Shown in pieces: positions 22,783-33,439 of a stretch of DNA of 64,000 bases. Both the position numbers and the translations under genes were made by a program. The stretch lies in assembly GCA_036784855.1 (NCBI GenBank), contig JAZDSV010000039.1, forward strand, positions 62,001 through 126,000. The letters run 5' to 3'. Source of the DNA: Aphelidium insulamus. Lineage: Eukaryota; Aphelidiomycota; Aphelidea; Aphelidiaceae. Under the pieces are notes generated by a model. It did no database searches. It saw nothing but the letters and a program-made list of their open reading frames with translations, and was not told the DNA's origin. Positions within the stretch are counted from its first letter, which is position 1; every line of letters begins with the position of its first letter.

Positions 22783-23277
22783 ATGAGGGTTGGATTTACA
22801 ATCTTTGCCTTTGCGGCGTTAGTTTCTTGTGCACTTGCAGTGAAGCTAAACACTTGTACCGTTCTAATCGATGCAAACCTGCCATTTAAATTTTGGTACA
22901 AAGACGGTGTAAACATAAAGCGAATGCTGAAGTCAAAGAAAATTTCGAAGACTGCTAATCGTTATTCTCTTGACCAGACTACTACGCCAATCTTTTACAA
23001 CTACGAAGGGAAGCTGCAGCTACTATTTAACAAAGAACATAAAACGTCGAAATTATACTTCAGCGCGGCAGTATCTTGTTATGGATCAGATGAAAAGGTG
23101 ACTCCTAAAAATTATAACGTTTTGGACTACACGTTACCGCGCAAAACGAAATGGAAGTATGGCAATAAGGTCGTCCATCAGTGTGGGAAGAAAGGGTATG
23201 TAAGTAGCGACTATCACTGCGGAACCGCTGCTAAAGGCCCTGTTCATTTTACGCTAGACTTCAACGACTTTCACTGA
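22783..23277 (+). CDS. Small secreted 'CYG' family protein (164 aa)
   Basis: It starts with a signal peptide (MRVGFTIFAFAALVSCALAV). The mature part has four to five cysteines in a layout shared with its two neighbours: an early KLNTCTVL cysteine; the core GKLQLLFN, then LYFSAAVSCYGSDEK; the KTKWKYGNK block; and VHQCGKKGY with a terminal Cys. The mature protein is basic. No known family is recognised. It lies in a three-gene plus one-relic tandem cluster on the plus strand between CCT and CAP. Clustered, fast-diverging, small, secreted and Cys-bearing is the usual look of host-directed or antimicrobial proteins, but the function is not shown by the sequence. Confidence 0.8.
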   Translation: MRVGFTIFAFAALVSCALAVKLNTCTVLIDANLPFKFWYKDGVNIKRMLKSKKISKTANRYSLDQTTTPIFYNYEGKLQLLFNKEHKTSKLYFSAAVSCYGSDEKVTPKNYNVLDYTLPRKTKWKYGNKVVHQCGKKGYVSSDYHCGTAAKGPVHFTLDFNDFH

Positions 23278-23304
23278 AAAATCTGCGCAAAAGTCTTCAT
23301 AAAC

Positions 23305-23700
23305 AAATTGCGTGTATTCGTTGTATTGCAGTGCTATTGTTTCCTCTTGAGAGACTTCGGGCAGTGCGCATTAAACTTTAAAAGAAAAATAATCGAGGCT
23401 TGCGTAAAACGTTTCATCTTGCCCTATTTGGCAATGCCGTTCTGCAGCTGCTCACGCCACTACCACGCATCCAAAGCTAACTTGTGCACAATATCTGTGA
23501 CTGGCTGTGATCGTTTTAGTATTCATCAGTTTGACGCGAAAAGAAGACAAGAAAAGGAAGACTTTCTATTTCTATTATTACAGCGTAGCAGTCCAGCGAT
23601 TTGGCAGCACTACATTGAAGCCGGTATTTGATTATAATGCCAGAGGCCCCACTGTGGTGACAAAATGGAATGTATACTGGGCGGCAGGGGCTGCCTGAAA
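23305..23700 (+). pseudogene. Relic of a 'CYG' secreted gene
   Basis: Two overlapping frames carry scraps of the family: a hydrophobic start (LRVFVVLQCYCFLL), then KKRKTFYFYYYSVAV and DYNARGPTVVTKWNVYW. The last matches the DYT-x(n)-TKWK block of the intact copy at 22783. Frames are broken and the cysteine pattern is lost. It sits between two better copies, as expected of unequal exchange in a tandem cluster. Confidence 0.6.
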
Positions 23701-23816
23701 AATGACGCCGGTGCCTCTGTTAAATGCAATTTTCCTTCCCAATATCATGCTGTATGTGCTACATTACAATGTACACTACAATGTTAGGTGATTGACAGAT
23801 TTAGAAAAAAAACCTT

Positions 23817-24389
23817 ATGAACGTTATTACAGGAACACTGCTGATCATGGCAGTGAGCGCCATGGCTTTTGGTATAGCAGTCCAGAATCCCAAAGAAGAA
23901 TACTGCTACCATAAAATCATTTCACCGCTAAACTTTGTCGTACAAAGCTTTGACGGTGCTGGAACCTTTCTAAAACGCGGGCTCAGCACGAAACATTCTA
24001 CATTCCACCAGTTGGTCATGAATGTGCCATACGCTCACAAGGGAGCATTTGAATTAAAGTTTGGTAAGCAGGACACGATGAGCTTGTTGCATTTCCAGTC
24101 GACAGTGGTGTGTTATGGTAACGACAAGACAAATCCTGCTTTCACTGATAAAACCTGTGTCTCCAAGCCGTTCACGCTGTGGAGAGCATTGCCAGCAGGA
24201 ACCGTGGTGGGGAACAAACTGACTGATGTTGATTTCAAGCGCAGTAAACCGTCAGTTAGGTGCAAGAATCCCAAACATGGCCGTGGCAAGGGTACCCCGA
24301 TGTACGTAGGATTGGGTGGCAAGAACAATTGCAAGTTGGCAAACGATGTTCAGCAATCGTTCATTCTGCCACTGCGAAAACAGTCTTGA
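23817..24389 (+). CDS. Small secreted 'CYG' family protein, long form (190 aa)
   Basis: It starts MNVITGTLLIMAVSAMAFGI (signal peptide). The mature part keeps the family core AFELKFGKQ, then LLHFQSTVVCYGNDK, and adds about 25 residues in the second half, with TLWRALPAGTVVGNK in place of the TKWK block. It has six cysteines, including YCYHKI near the mature start and a CKNPKHG/NNCKL pair near the end. It is basic overall. It is the most diverged member of the cluster and its function is unknown. Confidence 0.8.
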   Translation: MNVITGTLLIMAVSAMAFGIAVQNPKEEYCYHKIISPLNFVVQSFDGAGTFLKRGLSTKHSTFHQLVMNVPYAHKGAFELKFGKQDTMSLLHFQSTVVCYGNDKTNPAFTDKTCVSKPFTLWRALPAGTVVGNKLTDVDFKRSKPSVRCKNPKHGRGKGTPMYVGLGGKNNCKLANDVQQSFILPLRKQS

Positions 24390-24552
24390 GCAGCTGTTGT
24401 GGCCACTTTCCGATAATAGCAGCAATAGACTGAATGAATTAGTGATTGAATGAATGCCCGCGTTCCGTTGGCCACATACATCGATATAGATACAATCGCA
24501 CGTTATTGAGGCGTCCCACACACTTGCAACTTGCAATCACACATCTCATTCC

Positions 24553-26265
24553 ATGGCCGACTTGTCGCAACTGCTGAAGCGCTTGGAAGCCGTCACGGGG
24601 CGCCTGGAGGACCTGTCCAGCCGTGCCGCTCCCGGTGGTGGTGCTGCAGCTGCTGCCGGAAAGTCTGCTGCTAGTGCCACTAGTGCCGGAGACAGTGCCA
24701 GCTCGCCGTCCCTGGATGCGTTTGACGAGCTGCTTGCGGCCGACTCCTACAAGACATTCATTGCTCTGGCGGCCAAGCTTGGTGGCCTCGTGGCTGAGCA
24801 GGTGTGTGTCTGATGTATTACATTCATTGTATTTAGTATCGCTGACAGGTGTGCACATAGGTGTCGCTGTTTGAGCGCGCCGTGCAGGCCGAGCGCTCAC
24901 TCCTGGTCACCGCCACCAAGAGCAAGAAGCCCGAGGCGGCTGCCATGAATGACCTGCTGCAGCCCATCAGCGCGGTGCTGGGCAAGATCGCGGAGCTGCG
25001 TGACAAGAACCGCTCCTCGCCCCTCTTCAACCACCTGTCGGCCGTGTCGGAGGGCTGTCCCGCCCTTGGCTGGGTGGCCATTGTACGTACAACTATATAT
25101 ATGCATAACTACTACTATCCTATACCTAAATAACATTTACAGGAGCCAAAGCCCGCGCCGTATGTGGGCGAGATGAAGGAGGCGGCGCAGTTCTACGTCA
25201 ACCGCGTCATCAAAGAGTTCAAGGACAAGGACAAGCAGCACGTCGACTGGGCCAATGCATTCTCGGCCTTCCTGATGGAACTGCAGGCCTTTGTCAAGAA
25301 GTGGCACACCACCGGGCTCGTGTGGAACAGTGCTGTATGTGCTGATAGTTATACTATTAGTTATACTTATGTAGTATTAGGGCGGTGATGCCAAGGCTGC
25401 GGCGGCTGCTGCTCCTTCTGCTTCCCCTGCCAAACCTGCTGCAGCTGTTGTGGCACCGCAACAATCGTCGGACAAACCGCCGTCCGCAGCACTGTTTGGC
25501 GAACTGAATAAGGGCGGCGACATCACCTCTGGCCTGAAGAAGGTGGACAAGTCGCAAATGACGCACAAGAACCCGGCTCTGCGTGCCGGCAGTGTGGTCA
25601 AGGCCGAGGAGAAGGCTCCCGGTATGTGTTTACTATCATTTCATTATTTAAATGTTTATCTCTTTACAATGCAGCACCTGGGATCGCCTCGTCGGCCAGT
25701 GGCAAGCAGGCATCGCGTGGACCTGCCAAGCTGGCACTGGAGGGCAACAAGTGGTGTGTGGAGAACCAGGAGGGCAACCGCAACATTGTCATTGACCAGA
25801 CCGAGTTGAAGCACTTGGTGTATGTGTACGGCTGCAACAACTGCACCATCACCGTCAAGGGCAAAGTTAATGCCGTCACCATCGGTACGCTGGGTGTCCA
25901 AGTGCAATATACTTGCAATCCAATGTAATAATAATAACAAATAATCAGACAACTGCAAGAAGACCGGAGTGGTGGTGGACAATGTGCTGGCCAGTCTGGA
26001 CGTGGTTAATTGCAAGTCGCTGCAGCTGCAGATCACCGGCAAGGCGCCCACCGCCATCATCGACAAGACGGACGGACTGAACTTGTTCTTGTCGCGCGAC
26101 TGTCTCGACATTGAGGTGTTCACGGCCAAATCAAGTGAGTTGAATGTCTCCATTCCCGGCAAGACGGACGGCGACGACTACGTGGAGCGCCCGGTGCCCG
26201 AGCAGTTCAAGACGGTCATCAAGGACGGCCAGGCGGTCACCTCGATTGTGGAGCACCACGGTTAG
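24553..26265 (+). CDS. CAP1: Adenylyl cyclase-associated protein CAP (476 aa)
   Basis: Model: join(24553..24801, 24861..25082, 25143..25334, 25381..25621, 25675..25884, 25949..26265). CAP/Srv2 recycles cofilin-bound ADP-actin. N-terminal coiled coil LSQLLKRLEAVTGRLEDL is followed by the helical folded domain (SLFERAVQAERSLL, NDLLQPISAVLGKI, AAQFYVNRVIKEFKD, WANAFSAFLMELQAF). Next comes a short Ala/Pro linker, then a WH2-like KKVDKSQMTHKNP. The C-terminal beta-helix CARP domain follows (KWCVENQEGNRNIVI, LVYVYGCNNCTITVKGK, GLNLFLSRDC, ELNVSIPG), ending PEQFKTVIKDGQAVTSIVEH. Length equals the family norm. The polyproline part is reduced to an Ala-rich linker. All five introns are canonical and 46-60 nt. 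Confidence 0.95.
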
Positions 26266-26543
26266 TTGAGCGTGCCATATGGGCTCATAAGGGTGGTACA
26301 AGTGCCACTAATGGATTTTCTATCTTTAAATAAATTGGCTTTGCCACACTTTTGTAAAGTTTGCGTATGAGAGTGGATATGCATTGAACTCCTCTTTGTA
26401 CATAATGACTGTTTCTATACGATAACACACAGTCAGTACAAAATAGTTTCAGCATGGCCGCGTCTGTCACATATACTTGTGACAGTGATATTCTTTACTG
26501 GAAGCAACATCACACTGGCGCGCAACAGTCAATGTATGTTTAT

Positions 26544-29500
26544 TCACTGGCGCGGCTGCTCGCCATCACCATCCTCATTGTCGTTGCTGGCTGGTGGTGC
26601 TCGGCGCTGTCGGAGTGAATCGGTGTCGGTGCCAGCTTGTGCATTACTGCCGGCCTGGGTGGGCGAGGGCTCGGGTGCAGCTGCTGCGGGTTGATCTGCT
26701 GCTGCTGCATCAGCAACAGCTGGTACTTCCCGCACAGCTACAGCCGGCGCCGGTGCCACTATTGGATCCTCACGCAGTTGCTGCTGCCGATTGATTTGGT
26801 CCCGATTGATCTGTCCGCGTTGCGCTTGCTGCTGCTGTTGCTCTTGCTGGCGGACAACGCCATTGCGCGCCCACACCAGGAAACCCAACGCCAGCATCAA
26901 CAGCAGAATCAGCATGGACTCGGTGTCGTCCGCCGCACCGCCGCCGCCAAACTGATACCCATTCCCCTCGTCGTCCATATCGTCCCTGGCGTCCAGGTGC
27001 TGCTGCTGCTGCTGTTGATTGTGGTGATGGTTGCGGTGCGGTGGCGGGTGCGGCTGCTGTGCCAGTACATCTTCGCCGCGCAAAATCTCGGCCAGCTGCT
27101 GATCGTCCAGCAGGAGCGAGGTGGCCGAGTGGCTGTCGGCCGCCTTGCCACCACCATTGCCGCTGCCATCTGCTGCTGCTGAACCGCCACTGGCCGCCGG
27201 CGAGTCCAAGCTGAACGGGCCGCCGTGCACCAGCCAGTGGAAAAAGTACTTGACCCGCAGCGACATCAGGGCCAGTGTGACGGGCAGCGATGCCTGCGGG
27301 TTCGTACTGAGCGCGCGGTCATAGTACCGCTTGGCCAGGTGAAAGTCCTGCGCCAGCCCCACGCCGTTCTCATGCATGAAGCCCAGGTTGAACATGGCCA
27401 TGGCCGAGTGTTCCGACTCGGCGGCCTGATAGTAGGCGGCGGCAGAGGCATAGTCCACGTCGGTGCCGCGCCCGTAGTAGTAGTAATCGCCCAGCTTCAT
27501 CCGAGCGTCCACATTGCCCTGGTTGGCGGCGCGGTTCCACTGCACCAGTGCCATGGCGGCGCTACTGCTGTGCCCGGTGGCATCGGCACCGGTACTGCCA
27601 TCCGCATTCGAATTGGTACTTGCGCCAAAGTGCGCACGGCCGGTATCGAGCAGCCACGCGGCGTTGCTTTGCGCCACCTCGAAGCCGAGCTCACTCGCCA
27701 CCAGATACATCAACAGCGAAGCCTCATTGTCTTTTCGCTGGTGTGCCGCAAATGCCTGACTGAGAGTCGCGGTGGCCATTTCACTGCGCTCCACCGCCGT
27801 CTTATACAGCTGCAAAACATAATAATGTTAATCGTTTATAAATAAGTAACCTGATATTTACCATGGTGGCCAGCTGACAGGACACCGGCAGCCCATTTCC
27901 CGTCTCGTACATCTTGCCCAGATGGTATTGTGCCATCAGGTGTCCTTGTTTGGCGGCCAGTGTCAGATACTTCAACACACGGCCGTAATCCGGTCTGGCC
28001 TCTCCTGGCGACAATAAGTATGCATATGAGTACACAATCTGACATACTCAGCAATATCCGGGCCAGATTTACTTGCGCATCTGCGTGGTCCATGTCGGCG
28101 GCCTTTTGAAACAGCTTGACGGCCTTGGGCACATTCTGCACAGACACGTAAGAGTTGCTTTAAATATGCAATATACAACAAGTGCACACCTGAGGAACAA
28201 CAACGCCACGCTGATACATCAAGCCGAGATTGTTCAGACCGGCCGCGCTGCCATGCTCGGCCGCACGGTGGAACCATCGCAGCGCCGTGGCATTATCCTG
28301 CTGGATGCCATCGCCGCGCCAGTACATCTGTCCCAGCAGGGCCGCGGCCATGGACGCCGTCTCCGTGAGCTGGTTTCGCTGTGCCGCCTCCTCGTCGGCA
28401 TCGGCGCCGCCACCCAGTGGTACGGCGTTGGCACCGGTGGCCGGGGAGCGTGGCGGCAACTGTGATGCGGCCGCACGCAGATACTTGTAAGCGCGCTCAA
28501 AGTTGCGCGGCACCGCGGCACTTCCCTGCAGGTACAACTGTCCCAACACCAGCTAAAAGTTTACAATATGTGAGTTATTGTATAATATTTAATATAAATA
28601 CTTTTACATACCTGCGCACCGGCATCGCCACGCTCCGCATTAAAGTGATAGAACTGGATGACATCTTCCTGGGTGTGCGCAACGTTGATGGGATCGACAT
28701 CTGGAGCGCCGGCACCACTGGCACCCGGCCCGTACACACCGCCCTCCTCGCTGGCCAGACGCACCTTTTGCACGCCGCCACTCGGCCACACGGGCAGCCG
28801 CGAATCATAGTCGGCCATCACTGCGAGAGGTAAAATAAGTATACAATTCATCGTTATAAACACCACAAACCAATGTCGGCGGCGCGGCGCAGAAACTCCA
28901 CCGAGTGGAAGCAGCTCTTCTCCACGCCGATGCCGGCACTGTACCGATATGACAGTGCCATGTTGGCGCTCAAATCGTCAGCCCCGGCCGCGAACGAATA
29001 GTACACAAATGCCTAAAACTGTTAGATAAAGTACATGCAGTAATGAACGAACAACACATAGGGAGACAGCATCTGTAACAGTACCACCACTTATAGATAT
29101 ATACAATACAAAACCATATAGACACCTCAGACGTGTATAAATAGTATGGAAACACTCTATATATGTATGCCTGCAATATCCCTAATAAAGACACTTGCCT
29201 TGGCCTGGTCGCGCGGCGCCTGTGGCACCAGACCGCCCACCGCGTGATAAAAGCCCAACATGAACTGAGCGTGTGGATTGCCATGCTCATCGGCCAGCCG
29301 GCTGTACTCTTCGAACGCACGCTGCAGACTCTGCGGCTGCTCCCAGGCACCGGACTGGCACAGTGTGAGTGAGCAGTTAGGATACACACATACTACACAC
29401 TACAAACTTACAAAGGCCACGTCGGCCAGGCGCAAGCGGGCAGCCACGTGACCCGTCTGGGCACAGTCACGCAGTGTCTGCAGTGTGCGGCCGACCTCAT

Positions 29501-29893
29501 CACGGCGCTTGCCCACAACAGCCACACCACCGCTATGGCCAGCTGCGGGGTCTAGTGCTTGTGCCGCGGCGGTGCATCGAGCATCCAGCGCGGCCTTGGG
29601 GTCCACTGGTGCCGTATTCTCCACCGCAGGCGCCAGATCTACCGCGGTGTCTGGCTGTGCGGGCGGTTGCGTGTCTGCACGGAAGCGGTGGGTGTCGTCA
29701 GTACTGTATGGTGTGTGAGGAGACTGCACTACTACATGCCATCAGCGACCGCGACAACATCAGCAGCCACTCCCGCGCACAGTGCAAGCACACACGCAGC
29801 CACCACCACAACCACCACCAGAAGCCTGTGGCTGCCTGGCTGACGGCGAGAAGCGGGACAAGGCCGCCTCATTGAGCGCTTGCTGATTTGCAT
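26544..29893 (-). CDS. SEL1L/Hrd3 ER-associated degradation adaptor
   Basis: About ten exons; start ATG at 29893 (MQISKRSMRRPC), then a signal-anchor (LLVVVVVVAACVLALCAG). Sel1 repeats follow through the lumenal part: AQFMLGFYHAVGGL, MALSYRYSAGIGVEKSC, VLGQLYLQGSAAVPRN, LLGQMYWRGDGIQQDN, GLNNLGLMYQRGVV, AQYHLGKMYETGNGLP. The SEL1L-specific block LYKTAVERSEMATAT ... VAQSNAAWLLDTG follows, then more repeats, a membrane segment near the C-terminus (ILLLMLALGFLVWA) and a Gln-rich cytosolic tail. SEL1L/Hrd3 recruits misfolded glycoproteins to the Hrd1 ubiquitin ligase. The intron starting at 29198 has a GC donor (AAG|GCAAGT) and is long (~190 nt). The exon 1/2 junction (~29745-29715) needs an intron of about 32 nt and is uncertain. 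Confidence 0.88.
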
Positions 29894-30238
29894 TTGTTGA
29901 TGTGTGGCAATTGTGTTGGCTGTCAGCAACTTGCACAGCGCTTGTATTAAGCACGCGTTTACCTCGCACACATACTTATTACTTAATACTTACACATATA
30001 TACCTTAACCTAGTGACTAATGGCAATCGTGTATGTAGCTGAGGTGCCTGGGCACAAGTAAAAGTCCATAGAGTACTCTGTGCTAGTGGCATACTTGACT
30101 GACATTTATGTACATGACCAAATCAATCAAATCAGTATCAACCAGCATGCGGCTGGTATAACATCGTGACTACGACATTATGTAATAATATAATATATTA
30201 TATATATTCTCTTTCAATGACACTTGGGAAAATGTGGC
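29894..30238. other. AT-rich spacer
   Basis: It lies between the 5' end of SEL1L/Hrd3 and the 3' end of the RFFN gene, with an alternating TATATA run near 30187-30207. No gene is supported. Confidence 0.5.
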
Positions 30239-31127
30239 CTAGAAGTCAAAAAGGCCACCAAGCAAATCATATTCATCTGCATCGCTTGCCAAGGGCGGGA
30301 AATCATATTCGTCTGCAAAAGGCATGCGATTAATTTCATTGTGCGCCGCCCTCTCTTCCGTGTCTTCGGTATTTCCCTGCAGTGGACACAGTGAAAAATT
30401 GCATGCAGCTTCAAATGGCGGCCAATTGATTTCAGTATGCGTAGCATCCTCCTTCTGATTGTCGCACTCGCCCCGTCCCTTGTTGAAATCTACGTTTAAT
30501 TGTCGTTCACATTTAGCTGCTATGGAACGCTCAACTCTTCTACGCGACTCATCCGTTCGTCTGTGTTCAACCGCTTCCTGTGCCACGCAGAGTTAGACAC
30601 ACTTGAGTGATGATCTCCATTACTGATACCTTCATTGTTTTTAAATCGTATCCACGTAAGCGTCTCACATTCAGGAATCTGTGCAATGCACGCTGCTGTT
30701 CCAAGGTCCCGTGTTCAAGTGCCACGTAATACTTGTCGACTGCGATGCCTCGGGCGCTTCTAATAGCAGTATGCAGTCTTCTACTCCTCTCTAAAAGTGG
30801 CTGCTTATCCGGACGTTGCAAATACGTTAACCGATATTGTTCCTTTTTGGATTTACGATCAAGCTGGTGTTGCTTGGCCAAGCGTGGATCACACTTCAAA
30901 TCATTGGTAGATGCAGCGAGGGCTCGGCGTTTTATCGGTCGTATCATCGCGTCATTGGACTCGACGCAGATATCAGGCCCGTGTTCGGATGGCGGTGCTT
31001 CTGCCGTGCGCACGGATCGGACATGCATGCCGCCATCGGCATCGGACGCTGGAGGCGCTGCCCGCACCACGTGCAGAATACAGATGTAGAAATAGAAGAT
31101 ACCGCACGTCACCGAGTAGTAATTCAT
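30239..31127 (-). CDS. Secreted RFFN-family protein, solitary copy (278 aa)
   Basis: Model: complement(30239..30577, 30630..31127). I chose the ATG at 31127 (MNYYSV) because a signal peptide follows (TCGIFYFYICILHVVRAAPP). It has a basic central block (IKRRALAA, LERSRRLHTAIRS), then KYYVALEHGTLEQQRAL and RFLNVRRLRGY. The phase-0 intron lies 17 residues after the motif Arg, exactly as in the genes at 3.1-5.7 and 10.1-13.6 kb. Exon 2 starts basic (EAVEHRRTDESRRRVERS) and ends acidic and aromatic with a twice-used element: INWPPFEAACNF and INRMPFADEYDFPPL, then DADEYDLLGGLFDF. Total length equals array copy C within two residues. It has diverged strongly, yet its architecture is unchanged. Confidence 0.78.
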
Positions 31128-31346
31128 GTGAGCGAAATTTTTTCGGCTTCTTCGCAATGCTGCACAGAGCCCCTTGCTACAAGCTGCCCATCGAAAGTGA
31201 GATTGCAAATCTACTGTATCCTAAGTGACGTTGGCTTGCTGTGGCCCATCATTGTATACGACACCGGTTCCTATATGTTGATAGTTTGGGTACCCAATCT
31301 GCCCAAGTTTAGAGTTAGTTTGCCAATCGAATTCCACACGCTGGTA

Positions 31347-31588
31347 TAAACTAGTTGACGGCAACAAGGTCACGCTGATCGACTTTGATCACAGCTATCT
31401 CCAGGAAATCGATGACTCTACAACTTGGAATGAAAAAGTAGACGATGACTTGGACGCCTCTGATATGCGCGCCGATGCAGTGGTTCCGAGTAGGCCAATC
31501 GGACGCGCCTGTTGTTACAGTAGCGGCGGCATTATAGTTGGTGCACTACTGGTGCAGACAATTGACATACAACATGATGATAAGTGAA
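31347..31588 (+). pseudogene. Fragment of a Crinkler-type kinase C-terminus
   Basis: The frame LVDGNKVTLIDFDHSYLQEI matches the kinase C-lobe of the gene just downstream (KRLKLIDFDHCYLKS, ~33160-33205), including the Mg-binding DFD. It continues into an acidic tail to a stop at 31586-31588. No N-terminal part is present, so this is the 3' remnant of a duplicated kinase gene. Confidence 0.65.
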
Positions 31589-31864
31589 TGTCCCTCAGGC
31601 GCGCTTTGGTCTCTGAAGGATGGCACAAGCCAATAAGTGCATCATCATTTCGTACGTCTCGGTGACAAGGTACAGTGGAGACTGCTCTTTATTGTAGCAT
31701 TTCGCTCATAGGTCCAACGCTGTTGAATGCACCACTCCCGGGTGTTGAGGGGTCGTTCAGTGTGTGACTGACACGTTCATGGAAATAAAATCAGCCAATC
31801 GAACGCCACCAAGATTCCATTTAACCGGACAGCTCATCGCAATTTTCAGTTACATATTTATAAG

Positions 31865-33271
31865 ATGCAGGAAGCAACGCTCAATGATTATTTGGCATAC
31901 AACCCGCCGCGGCCCGTTGTACTGGCGAATAACGGTACACAGGAGGAGACCGCGTGTCCGTCGATCCCTCTCACAGTCGACGTCGAGTTATCCACTTGGA
32001 CATCCTTTACGGATGATGCGCTTCGATTTGCTGACGCTATCCGCAAACGGCCGCTTGCCGCCCGTCAATCGTGGGCGCCATTGCCAAATGTGCGATACAA
32101 GCCCCTTATGGAATCCGAGGATGGAATGTGTGCCCTAATGGATCGATTCGTGACCGCGCCTCTAGAATTACTCTGTAAAGCCATCTTTGACAAGCACATC
32201 ACCATCCGCTCGGTCTCCAACGTGCTTTCCCTCGCCTCGGATGCCGGAATCATTTGCTTGCCTGATGGGAAAGCAAGAGGAATGTTTTCGTACTGTGCGA
32301 TCAAGTTTAAGGCGCCAGCCGTGTTTCCAGCTGTGGATGGCGGTGACTTGGTGGCCGCGTACAAGTCCGAAATTATTTCGCGGCATCAGTCGGCTCCATC
32401 GAAAGTGCCAACTCCTCAGGCCAGCGCGGAAAATAATACGTCCGAGGTTGCTGGCTCGGATGAGACGAAAGTTGTACGCGCCGTTGCACAGCTCTGGGCA
32501 TACATGACTGTGAATCACTTGAAGTACGGCATTCTAACAACGATGCACGACACGTACTTTTTTCGACAAGTGTCGCACGGAACTGGTGCAGCGAGCAAGC
32601 TGGAAGTCTCGGTTGGCATCAGCACCGGCGTCGGTCCACTGTCGCTGATGAGTGCTTGGATTTATTTAGTCAGCTTGGCCGTTGAGTCACACATTTTCAC
32701 ATCACCATACAATGTGCCGGATACCCCGCCTGAACCCTTTAACACAAGTGACCCATATACGCCCCGGGAGCTTGCATTGGCGGCGATTCGTTTCACTGAC
32801 CCCGGATCTTTGCTTAAAACAACTGTGCTGGCGGACATTGGGTCCACAGAGTGTCCGCAGATTGTGCACGTCAAATTATTTGACATTTCAAAAGACAAAC
32901 ACGCCACGGAAAAGTTTCATCGAGAACTGGCGGCATACAAGAGACTCGAGCGGCTGCAAGGATCTGTGGTACCAAAGTTGTTTGGATCGTTTTTGGCATC
33001 CGGATTTCTGTACGGCCTGTTTCTGGAGCCTTGCGGCCAGCCACTCTGTCCGTTGATGTTTGAAGAGTACAAGGAGCATATCAGTACACTGCTGGCGCAG
33101 ATCAATGCCCTTGGTGTTGCGCACGGTGATGTTGCCGCCCGCAATGTTGTCACTGACGACAAGCGTCTCAAACTGATCGATTTCGATCACTGCTACCTGA
33201 AGTCAGATGATGAACCTGACCCCTGGGTCTGGGTGGAAAAAATATGCGCCGATTGGAATGCGTGTGACTAG
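31865..33271 (+). CDS. Crinkler-type nuclease-like plus kinase protein (468 aa)
   Basis: The single-exon frame begins with a true ATG. The middle (~180-260) has the nuclease-like helix-strand pattern seen in fungal Crinkler/FunK1-type proteins (KVVRAVAQLWAYMTVNHLKY, GILTTMHDTYFFRQ). It resembles a degenerate PD-(D/E)XK fold. The C-terminal ~170 residues are a protein-kinase lobe: VHVKLFD Lys, KFHRELAAYKRL Glu helix, HGDVAARNV catalytic loop (Asp and Asn present), and LIDFDH Mg-binding Asp. The kinase catalytic residues therefore look intact. No signal peptide is seen. Such proteins are effector or selfish-element derived in oomycetes, chytrids and glomeromycetes. Exact specificity is unknown. 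Confidence 0.75.
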   Translation: MQEATLNDYLAYNPPRPVVLANNGTQEETACPSIPLTVDVELSTWTSFTDDALRFADAIRKRPLAARQSWAPLPNVRYKPLMESEDGMCALMDRFVTAPLELLCKAIFDKHITIRSVSNVLSLASDAGIICLPDGKARGMFSYCAIKFKAPAVFPAVDGGDLVAAYKSEIISRHQSAPSKVPTPQASAENNTSEVAGSDETKVVRAVAQLWAYMTVNHLKYGILTTMHDTYFFRQVSHGTGAASKLEVSVGISTGVGPLSLMSAWIYLVSLAVESHIFTSPYNVPDTPPEPFNTSDPYTPRELALAAIRFTDPGSLLKTTVLADIGSTECPQIVHVKLFDISKDKHATEKFHRELAAYKRLERLQGSVVPKLFGSFLASGFLYGLFLEPCGQPLCPLMFEEYKEHISTLLAQINALGVAHGDVAARNVVTDDKRLKLIDFDHCYLKSDDEPDPWVWVEKICADWNACD

Positions 33272-33439
33272 CGGGCAAGCATTGCAGTATAAGTCATGGT
33301 TTGTTAAAGCAATAAAACTCCTCTACAATGAGCTCTGTTGTGTGTGTTGCATCCATACTACAAGATTCTAGAGGATATTTATACTCATGGTAAAGTATAT
33401 AGACAGTTTTGTGTTGTGTATTCCACAGCAGTCAGTCTG

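Noticed and set aside
26637..27845. Plus-strand ORFs opposite SEL1L/Hrd3
   Set aside because: The minus strand encodes well-conserved Sel1 repeats; the opposite frames are shadows with Leu/Val/His-rich nonsense.
30187..30207. TATATA run as a promoter TATA box for SEL1L
   Set aside because: It lies ~300 bp from the SEL1L start and such AT runs are common here; no positional support.
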